Assembly: GCF_003625475.1 (NCBI RefSeq)
Contig: NZ_RAIQ01000004.1
Location: forward strand, 62,001-126,000
Source of the DNA: Butyrivibrio sp. X503
Lineage (GTDB): Bacteria > Bacillota > Clostridia > Lachnospirales > Lachnospiraceae
Direction: 5' to 3'
Length of the DNA: 64,000 bases
Each line of letters begins with the position of its first letter. The first letter of the stretch is position 1. Both the position numbers and the translations under genes were made by a program. Positions 25,449 to 35,627 of this stretch are shown here, in pieces. Under the pieces are notes generated by a model. That model was not told where the DNA came from, did not search any database, and saw only the letters and a program-made list of their open reading frames with translations.

Positions 25449-28400
25449 TCAAGCCTTCATAAGATCAAAAATACTGATCTGGTTAGAGTCGGGAATATCT
25501 CCCAAAAGTCCCATATCGGACATCTTATCGATGACTGTCTGCGGGCACTTGGTGCGCTGTCTGAAGTCGTCCTTTGAAAGGAACGGGCCGTCTTTGGCGG
25601 CTTCCACGATCTGGTCTGCGGCCTTTTCACCCATGCCGTCGATACTTGTAAGCGAAGGCATGATCTTATCGCCGATAACCTGGAAATCCCTTGACTTAAC
25701 CTTGAAGATATCGATGGGAAGGAATTCTATTCCTCTCTCGTACATCTCCTCAACAAGTCTCATGTCGCCGTACTCTGCCTGCTGAGCATTGGTAAGCTCA
25801 TCTTTTTTGCTGTTGTACTCTTTCATGATGGCATGAAGGTGGTTCTCACCCTGGCACATGTGCTCATAGTTAAACGCCTTGGCTCTAATACTGAACCATG
25901 CTGCATAGAATGCCTGCGGCACATAAACCTTGAAATAAGCTATACGCCAAGCCATCATAACGTAAGCTGCGGCGTGAGCCTTGGGGAACATGTACTTTAT
26001 CTTTTTACAAGACCAGATGTACCAATCCGGAACTCCCGCTGCGATCATGGCTTCTTCCATCTCGGGCTTAAGTCCTTTACCTTTACGTACAGACTCCATG
26101 GTCTTGAACGAAAGAGACTTATCCATGCCCTTCTGAATTAGATAGATCATGATATCGTCACGACAACAGATACAGGTATCGATGGTCGCCTTGCCCTCCT
26201 GAATAAGGGTCTGCGCATTACCAAGCCAAACGTCCGTACCATGTGAAAGACCTGATATCCTGATAAGGTGGGACAATGAAGTGGGCTTGGCGTCGATAAC
26301 CATCTGCATGGCAAAGTCGGTACCAAACTCGGGAAGACCGAGGCATCCGAGCTTTGTTCCGCCGAGCTGCTCGGGAGTAACGCCGAGCGCAGTCGTATTC
26401 ATGAAAAGACTCATAACGTTCTTATCATCGAGCGGCACAAGCTTGGGATCGAGCCCCGTGCAATCCTGAAGGAATCTGATCATGGTCGGATCATCGTGTC
26501 CCAGAATATCGAGCTTAAGAAGGTTGTGGTCGATCGAGTGATAGTCGTAATGTGTCGTAATTGTAGCCGTTGTCATATCGTTGGCAGGATGCTGAACAGG
26601 GCAAAAAGAATTGATGTCCTCTCCAACGGGAAGAACTATGATTCCACCCGGGTGCTGACCTGTACCTCTTCTGATACCCGTACAACCCTGAACAATCCTG
26701 TTTATCTCACATTTTCTTTTGCTTGAGCCTATCTGGTCGTAGTATTTCTTTACGAAACCAAATGCCGTCTTATCTGCGAGCGAAGCGATGGTTCCGGCTC
26801 TGAAGGTCTGTCCGTAACCAAAGATAACTTCCGTATACTTATGAGCTTTAGACTGATACTCACCCGAGAAGTTAAGGTCGATATCAGGCTCCTTATCTCC
26901 TTTAAATCCAAGGAAGGTCTCGAAAGGAATGTCAAAACCGTCCTTATTCATCATGGTTCCGCACTTGGGGCAACGCTTATCGGGCATGTCGCAGCCTGAA
27001 TTACCGCCGTATTTAAGAACCTCTTCCGAATCGAAATCACTGTATTTGCAGTGAGGGCACACGTAATGCGGGCTCAGCGAATTAACCTCGGTAATACCCG
27101 AAGTGAACGCAACAAACGACGAACCTACGGAACCTCTGGAACCTACCAGATATCCGTCCTCATTGGACTTCCAAACGAGCTTCTGCGCGATGATATACAT
27201 AACGGCGAAACCGTTCTTGATAATGGAGTTAAGCTCTCTTTCAAGACGCTCCTGCACTATCTCGGGAAGCTCATCTCCGTATATCTCATGTGCCTTGTCG
27301 TAGCAGATCTTTGTAAGGATCTCATCACTGTTTTCGATGACAGGCGCGCACTTATCGGGACGAACAGGCGAAATACTGTCACACATATCAAGGATCTTAC
27401 GTGTATTTTCTATTACGATCTCATTAGCCTTGTCTCCTCCGAGATAATCAAACTCAGCCATCATCTCATCGGTCGTTCTAAGATAAAGAGGAGACTCCTC
27501 CTCATCGTTCATACCTTTTCCGGCCATGATGATCGTACGATATATCTCATCCTCCGGATTAAGGAAATGCGCATCACAAGTAGCGACAACAGGTTTGTTA
27601 AACTGCTCGCCGAGTCTTACTATCTCTTTATTTATCTCTCTGATGTCATCATCGGAATTAATGTCTTCATATCTGTCGGATTCAACCATGAAATGATTGT
27701 TTGCAACAGGCTGAATCTCAAGGTAGTCATAGAAATCTACAAGTCTTGCTATCTCTTCGGGCGGTCTTCCCTCAACAACAGCGCCGTAAAGCTCACCCGC
27801 GCAGCAAGCGCTCCCTATGATGAGTCCCTCTCTGTGCTTTAACAGCTCACTCTTTGGAATAAGCGGGAATCTCCTGAAATAGTCAACATGAGATTCACTC
27901 ACAAGGGTATAGAGATTAACCCTTCCCAGAGTGTTCTTTGCAAGAATAATGCAGTGATTGGGACGAAGATGACGGATCATCTCCTTGGTGGGCTTACCCA
28001 AAATATTTACGTCGGTAAGCGTAACCGCCTTCTGCTCCTGAAGCATAGGTATGAACTTATTAAAAATAAGCGCGGTACACTCGGCATCATCAACCGCTCT
28101 GTGGTGATGACCAAGTACAACGTTAAGTGTCTTAGCAACCGCATCAAGCGTATGCTTTGCCTGAAGCGGGAAGAAATATCTTGAAAGCCAGAGCGTATCG
28201 ACCGTTGTATAGTCGACATCAATATTAAGCTCTTTACAGTTCTGATTGATAAAGCTGATATCAAAGCCTACGTTATGTCCTACAAGAACGGCGTCCTTAC
28301 AGAACTCAACGAATTTAGGAATTATAACCTCTCTTGTCGGCGCATCGATGACCATGTCATCCGTGATACTTGTAAGCTGTGTGATCCTAAACGGGATCGG

Positions 28401-29978
28401 CACCTTAGGATTTATAAACTCCGAGAATCTGTCAACGATCTCGCCGTTCACGATCTTGACCGCACCGATCTCAATGATCTTATTTTTAATAGGTGAAAAA
28501 CCTGTCGTCTCAATATCAAATACGACAAAGGTCGTATTATCAAGCGGCTGTCCCTTGTCGTTTACAACAATCTCTTTAAGGTCGTCGACAAGATAAGCCT
28601 CAACTCCAAGGATCAGTTTAAAGAAATCCTGTCTCTCGATAGGCGGCTCTCCCGCTTCTTTCCTTCTCTTTTTCTCATCGTCATAAAGAGACTCCCATAC
28701 GTGGTTGGCATCCGTAAGCGCCTGAACAACGCCGTGGTCCGTGATCGCGATACCGGGCATTCCCCACTTGTAGGCCTGCTTAACGATATCTTTTACCTCG
28801 GAAACACCGTCCATATCACTCATCTTGGTATGGCAGTGAAGCTCTACTCTCTTAACCTCAGCTCTGTCAACTCGCTTGGATGTAAAATCGGGAATCTTCT
28901 TAACTCCCGCAACAGACTGAATCGAAAGCTCATGATCGAATTTATCCACAGCCGCGATTCCCTTAACCTTAACAAAGGCTCCGGGCTTGATGTCTTTGGT
29001 TATCTCGGGAACATCCTCGGTCTTAACGAACATCTTGACCGTGATTGAATCCGTAAAATCAGTAACGTCAAAGATAAGAATACTCTTTTCGTTTCTGATA
29101 TCTCTTTTGTCAAAAGCAGTGATCTTACCGTGAATAACAACTTCGCCGAGCTCTCCGACAAGATCTTCAAGTTTCATTGTCTCCTCGTCAAAGTCTCTTC
29201 CGAAAATAACATCCGGATTGTCGCTTCTCTTGAAGGCACCGAAGTCGCCTTTTCTTCCCGCGAATTTGCCTTTTCCGAAGCCGCCCGAAACAGGCACTTT
29301 GGAAGCGGAAACAGAACCTGCCGAAGCACCGGCACTCTTCTTTTCTTCCGTCTTAGCTGCTTCTTTTTCTTCCTTCTCTTTTTTCTTTTCCTCTGATTTA
29401 AGCTCAGCCTCTTCAAGCTTCTTGGCCATCTTGGCTGATTCTGCGGAGTAATCCGGCTCATCGTTACTCTTTTCAACCTCTATAAATTCAGGCTGAATGT
29501 CCACGGAAAGACCGCATCTTTCATTGAATATCTTGGAAAGAACTCTGATAAGATCGGGAGCCTTCTTTTGGCTTACAACACTGTCCTCGAGCCGGATCAC
29601 AACGTTCCCGTCTTCGGGGTACACAAAAGAAGCCGAACGAAAAAGACTATACTCCATATGGTCATAGTCTTTAAGCTCAAGCTCAATGCTGTCCTTGTAT
29701 AGTTCCAATAAATTCTTGGGTGTGTACTGTGCAGACAAGCTAAACTTCTCGTAAATCTTGATGTTAACATCGTGACTTCCGAAAAGCTGCTTCTTGATAC
29801 TCGTCTCACTCTTAATGATGTCTGATTTATCAATAAGATTGTTACTCGAAATATATATTCGTATGAAATCCTGCTTCCTTGTCGTGGACACCTTGGTAAC
29901 TTCTGTCTGTTCCATTATCTCTTTGGTCTTGGCGTCCAACTTAAGTGCAGGGAAAACCTCAAAAAACTTTTTTGACAT
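25449..29978 (-). CDS. polC: DNA polymerase III PolC, Gram-positive type
   Basis: Main replicative polymerase with built-in proofreading. In the 1509-residue protein an N-terminal domain with a Lys/Glu-rich linker (~180-215) is followed by an OB fold (~275-360) and a PHP domain (VELHCHTKMSDMDG near 380). The PHP is interrupted by the 3'-5' exonuclease, with FDIETTGFSPIKNKIIEIGA near 488 and HHHRAVDDAECT near 625. The palm follows, with VGSRGSVGSSFVAFTSGI, a zinc module (CPHC...CPKC, about 970-1006) and the catalytic DIDLNFSGE near 1031. All expected elements are present. It follows ispG by 29 bases. Confidence 0.97.
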   Translation of the reverse strand: MSKKFFEVFPALKLDAKTKEIMEQTEVTKVSTTRKQDFIRIYISSNNLIDKSDIIKSETSIKKQLFGSHDVNIKIYEKFSLSAQYTPKNLLELYKDSIELELKDYDHMEYSLFRSASFVYPEDGNVVIRLEDSVVSQKKAPDLIRVLSKIFNERCGLSVDIQPEFIEVEKSNDEPDYSAESAKMAKKLEEAELKSEEKKKEKEEKEAAKTEEKKSAGASAGSVSASKVPVSGGFGKGKFAGRKGDFGAFKRSDNPDVIFGRDFDEETMKLEDLVGELGEVVIHGKITAFDKRDIRNEKSILIFDVTDFTDSITVKMFVKTEDVPEITKDIKPGAFVKVKGIAAVDKFDHELSIQSVAGVKKIPDFTSKRVDRAEVKRVELHCHTKMSDMDGVSEVKDIVKQAYKWGMPGIAITDHGVVQALTDANHVWESLYDDEKKRRKEAGEPPIERQDFFKLILGVEAYLVDDLKEIVVNDKGQPLDNTTFVVFDIETTGFSPIKNKIIEIGAVKIVNGEIVDRFSEFINPKVPIPFRITQLTSITDDMVIDAPTREVIIPKFVEFCKDAVLVGHNVGFDISFINQNCKELNIDVDYTTVDTLWLSRYFFPLQAKHTLDAVAKTLNVVLGHHHRAVDDAECTALIFNKFIPMLQEQKAVTLTDVNILGKPTKEMIRHLRPNHCIILAKNTLGRVNLYTLVSESHVDYFRRFPLIPKSELLKHREGLIIGSACCAGELYGAVVEGRPPEEIARLVDFYDYLEIQPVANNHFMVESDRYEDINSDDDIREINKEIVRLGEQFNKPVVATCDAHFLNPEDEIYRTIIMAGKGMNDEEESPLYLRTTDEMMAEFDYLGGDKANEIVIENTRKILDMCDSISPVRPDKCAPVIENSDEILTKICYDKAHEIYGDELPEIVQERLERELNSIIKNGFAVMYIIAQKLVWKSNEDGYLVGSRGSVGSSFVAFTSGITEVNSLSPHYVCPHCKYSDFDSEEVLKYGGNSGCDMPDKRCPKCGTMMNKDGFDIPFETFLGFKGDKEPDIDLNFSGEYQSKAHKYTEVIFGYGQTFRAGTIASLADKTAFGFVKKYYDQIGSSKRKCEINRIVQGCTGIRRGTGQHPGGIIVLPVGEDINSFCPVQHPANDMTTATITTHYDYHSIDHNLLKLDILGHDDPTMIRFLQDCTGLDPKLVPLDDKNVMSLFMNTTALGVTPEQLGGTKLGCLGLPEFGTDFAMQMVIDAKPTSLSHLIRISGLSHGTDVWLGNAQTLIQEGKATIDTCICCRDDIMIYLIQKGMDKSLSFKTMESVRKGKGLKPEMEEAMIAAGVPDWYIWSCKKIKYMFPKAHAAAYVMMAWRIAYFKVYVPQAFYAAWFSIRAKAFNYEHMCQGENHLHAIMKEYNSKKDELTNAQQAEYGDMRLVEEMYERGIEFLPIDIFKVKSRDFQVIGDKIMPSLTSIDGMGEKAADQIVEAAKDGPFLSKDDFRQRTKCPQTVIDKMSDMGLLGDIPDSNQISIFDLMKA

Positions 29979-30007
29979 ACCCTAAAGCACCTCTCAAAAG
30001 AAGTGTA

Positions 30008-31066
30008 TCACTTCCAATTGTCGAGCTCTTCCTTTAATACATTTAAAAGCTCGTCTTCTTTGACCTTCTTAACCACTTCCCCGTGTTTTATAAGAAGACC
30101 TTCGCCGGTTCCTCCGGCAATTCCGATATCAGCCTCTTTGGCTTCTCCGGGGCCGTTAACGGCGCATCCCATAACCGCAACCTTTATGTTGAGATCGGGA
30201 TAATTCTGAACAAGAGTCTCTGTCTTGTTGGCAAGGTCTATGAGATCAATCTTGGTTCTTCCGCATGTGGGACAAGATACAACCTCGATACCACCCTTTC
30301 TGATATCTAGGGTTCTAAGGATTGCTTTGGCTGTCTTGATCTCCTCGATCGGATCTCCGGATAGAGAAACTCTGATAGTATCTCCTATTCCTTCATTTAA
30401 GATGATTCCGAGACCGACAGATGATTTGATATTGCCGCCCCAGACTGTTCCGGCTTCGGTAATACCTACATGAAGAGGATATTTACACTTCTCTGCAAGT
30501 AGCTCGTGAGCCTTAACACAGAGCATAACGTTTGATGACTTGATACTTACGACCATGTTGTCGTATCCGAGATCTTCTATGATACCGATCTTATCAAGTG
30601 CGCTCTCCACAAGGCCCTGCGCAGTTACTCCGCCATATTTTTCAACGAGATTCCTTTCAAGTGAACCACTGTTGACGCCAACTCTGATAGGAATATTTCT
30701 CTCCTTGGCACATGAAACGACAGCGGCTATGCGCTCTTTGGAACCGATGTTTCCGGGATTGATCCTGATCTTGTCGGCTCCGTTCTCCATTGCAGCGATA
30801 GCCATCTTATAGTCAAAATGAATATCCGCAACAAGCGGGATCGTTATCTGTTTCTTGATCTCTTTTACCGCGAGCGCAGCTTCCTGCGTCGGTACAGTAC
30901 AGCGAATAATATCACAGCCCGCAGCCTCCAGCCTTTGTATCTGCGCTACCGTAGCGGCGACGTCCTCTGTGGGCGTATTGGTCATAGACTGTATCATAAT
31001 AGGGTTACCGCCACCGATAACCTTGTTTCCAATCTTAATAACCTTGGTATTGTCTCTGTACGTCAT
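30008..31066 (-). CDS. ispG: 4-hydroxy-3-methylbut-2-enyl diphosphate synthase
   Basis: Iron-sulfur enzyme that converts MEcPP to HMBPP in the MEP pathway. The 352-residue protein has the TIM-barrel start (GNPIMIQSMTNTPTEDV), ADIHFDYKMAI, and the cluster ligands CPTCGRTKIDL and GCAVNGPGEA near the C-terminus. The length fits the two-domain bacterial form. It lies between rseP and polC, the standard Clostridial order dxr-rseP-ispG-polC. Confidence 0.96.
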   Translation of the reverse strand: MTYRDNTKVIKIGNKVIGGGNPIMIQSMTNTPTEDVAATVAQIQRLEAAGCDIIRCTVPTQEAALAVKEIKKQITIPLVADIHFDYKMAIAAMENGADKIRINPGNIGSKERIAAVVSCAKERNIPIRVGVNSGSLERNLVEKYGGVTAQGLVESALDKIGIIEDLGYDNMVVSIKSSNVMLCVKAHELLAEKCKYPLHVGITEAGTVWGGNIKSSVGLGIILNEGIGDTIRVSLSGDPIEEIKTAKAILRTLDIRKGGIEVVSCPTCGRTKIDLIDLANKTETLVQNYPDLNIKVAVMGCAVNGPGEAKEADIGIAGGTGEGLLIKHGEVVKKVKEDELLNVLKEELDNWK

Positions 31067-31095
31067 ATAGACTCCTATCCCTGCAATTGCAAATA

Positions 31096-32148
31096 TTATC
31101 TTGTAAACTTCATGATGTCATTAAATAACACAAAAACCATAAGTCCGATCAGAAGTATCATTCCAAACATGTGCACGTAGCCTTCCTTCTCGGGAGGAAC
31201 GGGCTTTCCGAAGATAACTTCGATAAACTGGAACACAAGTCTTCCTCCATCAAGAGCCGGGAAAGGAAGAAGGTTCATAACTCCCAGGTTTACCGACAGC
31301 AATACGGTAAGTGACAGCATGTTTAAGATCACCATGGGAATGCCGTATTGACTGGTTTCCTCATATACCTCATCGACTATCTTTACCACTCCGACGGGAC
31401 CCGAAACGTCATCGGCTGAAAGTTTGCCTTTTATCAAAAGCGCAAGACTTCTATAGGTATTTTTCAGTGAAAATCTAACCTCATACCAAGCATATTTAAA
31501 TGCCTGAAAGCCCTTTATATTTTCGTACTCTCCCATATAGACGCCCATATAGTAGCGATGTTCCTTTTCGCTATACTTGGGCTGAAGAGTAGTACTGTAC
31601 TTCTGTCCGTCTCTCTCGTATACGATGTCCATTGGTGACCCTTCCGCAAACTGCGAAATGAGGGTAACCTCCTGTGAATTGTAAACTTTTTCACCATCGA
31701 TACTTATGATCGTATCGCCTACCTGCATTCCTGCTTCCGCAGCTGCAGATTCTTCCGTCAATTTATGGATCACAGGGAAATTCCACAAACTAAAGCTGAC
31801 AAGTATAACCGCAAGAATATAAGCGATAATAAAGTTCGCAAAAGGTCCGGCAAAAAGAGTCGCTATCCTTCTCCACACGGGAGCATTCAAAAAAGCTCTC
31901 TCATCAAAGCTCTCTTTTTCCTCGGAGATGGGATCCATTCCGTCAAAAACACATGCACCGCCTACGGGCAAAAGCTTGATGCTGTATAAAGTCTCGCCTT
32001 TTTGCTTTTTGAAAATAGTCGGTCCCATGCCGATAAAAAACTCTTTAACTCTTATGCCGCCTGTCTTGGCAATGATGAAATGGCCGAATTCATGGCTGGT
32101 AACGAGTATTCCGAAAATCAATAAAAATATAATTACACTTACTATCAT
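31096..32148 (-). CDS. rseP: RIP metalloprotease RseP/RasP
   Basis: Site-2 protease that cuts transmembrane substrates such as anti-sigma factors and signal-peptide remnants. The 350-residue membrane protein has the zinc motif HEFGH in the first helix (LVTSHEFGHFIIAK), FDGMDP, a single PDZ domain around residues 125-210 (GMQVGDTIISIDGEKVYN), and the second metal motif NLLPFPALDGGRLVF. It lies in the dxr-rseP-ispG series. Confidence 0.95.
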   Translation of the reverse strand: MIVSVIIFLLIFGILVTSHEFGHFIIAKTGGIRVKEFFIGMGPTIFKKQKGETLYSIKLLPVGGACVFDGMDPISEEKESFDERAFLNAPVWRRIATLFAGPFANFIIAYILAVILVSFSLWNFPVIHKLTEESAAAEAGMQVGDTIISIDGEKVYNSQEVTLISQFAEGSPMDIVYERDGQKYSTTLQPKYSEKEHRYYMGVYMGEYENIKGFQAFKYAWYEVRFSLKNTYRSLALLIKGKLSADDVSGPVGVVKIVDEVYEETSQYGIPMVILNMLSLTVLLSVNLGVMNLLPFPALDGGRLVFQFIEVIFGKPVPPEKEGYVHMFGMILLIGLMVFVLFNDIMKFTR

Positions 32149-32169
32149 TTTCTTTCCTCTTTTATTTCC

Positions 32170-33321
32170 TCAAATGTTGTATTTATTCCCCAAGAAATCA
32201 TAAATCTCTTTTTCTGCTTCAAGAATCTGTGAAACCGTGGGATTATCTATCTTGTTATGATGATCCATTGCCTCCCGGATCATGTCATAGATCTCAAGAT
32301 ACTTGATGTCGCCCTTTAGAAATCTCTTAACTGCCATCTCATTGGCCGCGTTAAATACAGTAGGCATGCTGCCTCCCGCATATGCCGAATCAAAAGCAAG
32401 CTTAAGTCCCCTAAATGTATCCGTATCAGGCTTTTCAAAAGTCAGGCTGTGAAGCTCAAACAGGTCAAGTCTCTTTTCATCCATAGGTCTTCTGTCGGGA
32501 TAAAAAAGAGCATACTGAATCGGAAGCTTCATATCGGGAACACCGAGCTGAGCAATAACCGCTCCGTCGCAGTACTGAACGGCGCTGTGAACTATGCTCT
32601 GCGGATGTATCAAAACCTGAATGTTATCAAGGCTTACATCAAAGAGCCACCTCGCCTCCATGACTTCAAGTCCCTTATTTACAAGCGTCGAAGAATCAAT
32701 CGTAACCTTCGGACCCATATCCCAGTTGGGGTGCTTGAGCGCATCCGCAGCCGTCATGTCCTTAAGCTCTTCCTTCTTCTTACCTCTGAAAGGACCGCCG
32801 CTGGCTGTAAGAAGGATCTTTTCAACCTTATCCTTAGGTTCGCCGTTAAGAGACTGGAATATAGCGCTGTGCTCACTGTCAACGGGAAGGATCTTAACGT
32901 TCTTCTCTTTTGCAAGAGGCATTATGATGTGTCCCGCGCAAACAAGCGTCTCTTTATTGGCAAGTGCAATGTCCTTGCCGGATTCTATGGCACGAATAGT
33001 CGGCCTGATACCTATCATTCCGACAACAGCCGTAAGAACGGTATCGGCTTCGGGAACCGAAACAATCTCCAGAAGTCCGTCCATTCCGCTGTAAACCTTT
33101 GTATCAGTGTCCTTGATCCTGTCCGCAAGATCTTTGGCTGCGTTCTCATCAAACATGCAGGCGTACTTAGGCTTAAACTCCCTAACCTGCTTCTCAACTT
33201 CTTCAACCTTCCTGTTGGCTGCAAGGCCGATGACCTTTAGCTCGGAAGCGTTGTTCCTTACAACGTCAAGTGTCTGTGTTCCTATTGAGCCCGTAGATCC
33301 AAGTAAAACAATGTTTCTCAT
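32170..33321 (-). CDS. dxr: 1-deoxy-D-xylulose-5-phosphate reductoisomerase
   Basis: Second enzyme of the MEP pathway, NADPH-dependent. The 383-residue protein starts MRNIVLLGSTGSIGTQTLDV (nucleotide-binding loop) and has ALANKETLVCAG, PVDSEHSAIFQ, TASGGPFRG and KVTIDSSTLVNKGLEVMEA, which carry the metal and substrate residues. The ATG at 33321 is chosen because AGGAG lies directly before it and it coincides with the family N-terminus; the open frame extends 21 codons further without a ribosome site. Confidence 0.96.
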   Translation of the reverse strand: MRNIVLLGSTGSIGTQTLDVVRNNASELKVIGLAANRKVEEVEKQVREFKPKYACMFDENAAKDLADRIKDTDTKVYSGMDGLLEIVSVPEADTVLTAVVGMIGIRPTIRAIESGKDIALANKETLVCAGHIIMPLAKEKNVKILPVDSEHSAIFQSLNGEPKDKVEKILLTASGGPFRGKKKEELKDMTAADALKHPNWDMGPKVTIDSSTLVNKGLEVMEARWLFDVSLDNIQVLIHPQSIVHSAVQYCDGAVIAQLGVPDMKLPIQYALFYPDRRPMDEKRLDLFELHSLTFEKPDTDTFRGLKLAFDSAYAGGSMPTVFNAANEMAVKRFLKGDIKYLEIYDMIREAMDHHNKIDNPTVSQILEAEKEIYDFLGNKYNI

Positions 33322-33380
33322 TTCAACTCCTAATGCAATCTCCAGGGAAATCCGATGCATTTTCCTATTATATAAAATCA

Positions 33381-33404
33381 GCACCGAAGTTTATTCTCCG
33401 GTGC
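33381..33404 (-). terminator. Hairpin between cdsA and dxr
   Basis: GCACCG and CGGTGC pair around a 12-base loop; the minus strand continues TGATTTTATATAATAGG. It could be a weak terminator, and the TATAAT (33367-33372) may be the -10 box of an internal promoter for dxr, although no good -35 is visible. Confidence 0.35.
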
Positions 33405-33422
33405 AAAATAATTTCTAAAGCC

Positions 33423-34244
33423 TTAAAAACGCCTGGTTAGAACCGCTGCCAAGAAATATATGCAAGGTATTACAAATATCACACTGTCAAAACGGTCCAT
33501 AATTCCGCCGTGTCCCGGAATCAATTTGCCGTAATCCTTTATATTATGGTCTCTCTTAATACCGGATGCCAAAAGATCACCAAGCTGAGCAATGATGCTG
33601 CCCGCAAAAGTAATGATGGCCATAACCCAGATTACTTCGACCTTATAATTCTCTCTTACGTAAATGATATAACCGATGAGCGCACCGACCAAAACACTTC
33701 CGATAATCCCGCCTATCGCACCTTCTATGGTCTTCTTGGGAGAAAGATGCGGTGCAAGCTTGTGTTTACCGAATGCTCTTCCGGCAAAATATGCACATGT
33801 ATCGCAAACCCATGCTATGAAAGGAATCCAAGCAAGATATTTGCCAAACGCACGTATTCTCAAAAGATATACGAACGACATATTAACGGGTGCATATACG
33901 AAACAGAAAAAAGTAGCTATGGCCTGCATAGACTTAAACTTGGGAAAGTTTACAACGTAACATACCATGATGAGGAAAAATGCAAACATCAGGGAAAAGA
34001 TATAATATCTGTAGTCCCTAACAAGGATCATCTGAACATAATGCACGATGATCGAAGCGTATCCGCATAATTCCAATGCATTGAAATTCTTTCCTTCTTC
34101 ATGTATGCCGAGCGCTCTCACCAGTTCATAAAAACTGACGAACGAAACCGCAAACAACACTCCCGCAAGCAGGTATCCTCCGGGAATAAGCACTCCCGCG
34201 AGAATAAGAAATATAAATATTCCGCTTATAACTCTATTCTTCAA
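33423..34244 (-). CDS. cdsA: Phosphatidate cytidylyltransferase
   Basis: Makes CDP-diacylglycerol from phosphatidic acid and CTP for phospholipid synthesis. The polytopic membrane protein has at least seven hydrophobic segments and the family signature near the C-terminus: SPKKTIEGAIGGIIGSVLVG and KDYGKLIPGHGGIMDRFDS. No ATG suits the N-terminus. The TTG at 34244 gives MKNRVISGIFIFLIL, the usual family start, and about 273 residues. The frame stays open to a TTG at 34310 inside uppS, so the start is uncertain. Confidence 0.9.
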   Translation of the reverse strand: MKNRVISGIFIFLILAGVLIPGGYLLAGVLFAVSFVSFYELVRALGIHEEGKNFNALELCGYASIIVHYVQMILVRDYRYYIFSLMFAFFLIMVCYVVNFPKFKSMQAIATFFCFVYAPVNMSFVYLLRIRAFGKYLAWIPFIAWVCDTCAYFAGRAFGKHKLAPHLSPKKTIEGAIGGIIGSVLVGALIGYIIYVRENYKVEVIWVMAIITFAGSIIAQLGDLLASGIKRDHNIKDYGKLIPGHGGIMDRFDSVIFVIPCIYFLAAVLTRRF

Positions 34245-34281
34245 CTCTTTTAACCAGCCTTTTTCCAGTTTCCGATAATGC

Positions 34282-35013
34282 TTAGATCTGATCCTTCTTA
34301 AGACCGCCAAACTTACGGTTTCTGCCGCCGTAAGCTTCTATTGCCTTAACAAGCTCAGCCTTGTTAAAGTCGGGCCATGCGATCGGGGTGTAATAAAACT
34401 CCGTGTATGCAAGCTGCCACAACAAGAAGTTGGAAACTCGCTGCTCATTGCACGTTCTGATCAAAAGATCGGGGTCCGGCAAAAAGTCAGTATCAAGGTT
34501 TTTGGCTATCAGTTCCTCGGTAATATCATCGGCCTTGAGCTCTCCGCTCTCAACCTTTGCTGCGATCTTCTTTACGCTGCGGGTAATCTCATCCCTGCTT
34601 CCGTAGTTGATCGCAATCGTAAATGTAAGTCCGGTATTGCCCGCAGTTGCTTCCTCAAGCTCTGCGATAGCCTTCTGAATATCCTCCGAAAGAGCGGATC
34701 TGTCACCGATAACACGGCAACGAACATTGTTCTTCATGGATTTCTTGATACTGGTCTTTAAATAATTGCGAAGGATCGTCATGAGGGCTGAAACCTCAGC
34801 CTCGGGACGGCTCCAATTTTCTGTTGAAAAAGCATAGACGGTGAGGTACTTGATACCGAGATCTCTTGCATCAACAAGAATATCCTCAACCGCCTTGGCT
34901 CCCTGCATGTGTCCGTAGTTTCTGGGCATTCCTTTGGCCTTGGCCCATCTGCCGTTACCGTCAAGAATGATAGCCACATGCTCGGGTACATTCATTAACT
35001 CTTGTGTTTCCAT
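34282..35013 (-). CDS. uppS: Undecaprenyl diphosphate synthase
   Basis: cis-Prenyltransferase that makes the C55 carrier lipid for peptidoglycan and other envelope polymers. The 243-residue protein has the catalytic HVAIILDGNGRWAKAKG at the N-terminus, YLTVYAFSTENWSRP, AINYGSRDEITR and the C-terminal RTCNEQRVSNFLLWQLAYTE. It uses FPP (ispA) and isopentenyl diphosphate from the MEP genes also in this window. Gap to frr is 24 bases. Confidence 0.96.
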   Translation of the reverse strand: METQELMNVPEHVAIILDGNGRWAKAKGMPRNYGHMQGAKAVEDILVDARDLGIKYLTVYAFSTENWSRPEAEVSALMTILRNYLKTSIKKSMKNNVRCRVIGDRSALSEDIQKAIAELEEATAGNTGLTFTIAINYGSRDEITRSVKKIAAKVESGELKADDITEELIAKNLDTDFLPDPDLLIRTCNEQRVSNFLLWQLAYTEFYYTPIAWPDFNKAELVKAIEAYGGRNRKFGGLKKDQI

Positions 35014-35037
35014 TGTAAAAATCCTATTTCCGCATGA

Positions 35038-35589
35038 TCAAACTGTCATGATCTCTTTGTTCTTATCTTCTACAGCAGTATCGATGTCCTTGATATACTT
35101 GTCTGTAACCTTCTGAAGCTCATCGTTAAGATCGTTAATCTCGTCCTCGGAAATATCGCCGCCCTTGAGCTTCTTAAGAGCATCATTGCCGTCACGTCTT
35201 ACGTTTCTGACAGCAACCTTGGCATCCTCACCCTTCTTACGGATGTCTTTTGCGAGCTGTTTTCTGCGCTCCTCAGTGAGCTCGGGGAAAACAAGTCTGA
35301 TAACATTACCGTCATTGGCAGGTGTAATACCAAGATCGGATGTAAGGATCGCTTTCTCAATATCTTTAATAAGTGTCTTATCCCAAGGTGCGATCTGGAT
35401 AATACGTGCCTCGGGAACGGAAACATTACCAACCTGCTGAAGAGGTGTAGGTGTTCCGTAATAATCTACCTTAATCTTATCAAGTACATGGGGATTGGCT
35501 CTTCCTGCACGGATAGAAGCAAGCTCCTCCTTTAAAAAATCGAAAGATTTCTGCATCTTATCTGCGTATTCTTTAATCTTATCGTTCAT
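35038..35589 (-). CDS. frr: Ribosome recycling factor
   Basis: Splits post-termination ribosomes with EF-G. The 183-residue protein begins with the typical DKIKEYADKMQKSFDFLKEE and has the SIRAGRANPHVLDKI motif, followed by PTPLQQVGNVSVPEAR and VAVRNVRRDGND. It has the normal length and lies between pyrH and uppS, as in most bacteria. Confidence 0.97.
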   Translation of the reverse strand: MNDKIKEYADKMQKSFDFLKEELASIRAGRANPHVLDKIKVDYYGTPTPLQQVGNVSVPEARIIQIAPWDKTLIKDIEKAILTSDLGITPANDGNVIRLVFPELTEERRKQLAKDIRKKGEDAKVAVRNVRRDGNDALKKLKGGDISEDEINDLNDELQKVTDKYIKDIDTAVEDKNKEIMTV

Positions 35590-35627
35590 ACCGATGCCTC
35601 CTTAATTTCAATTATCTTAAGCTATTA

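Noticed and set aside
27051..27842. 263-codon plus-strand ORF antisense to polC
   Set aside because: It is a mirror of a strongly conserved coding region; its translation has no domain and no ribosome site. Similar long antisense ORFs occur opposite dxr, infB, pnp and ispA.
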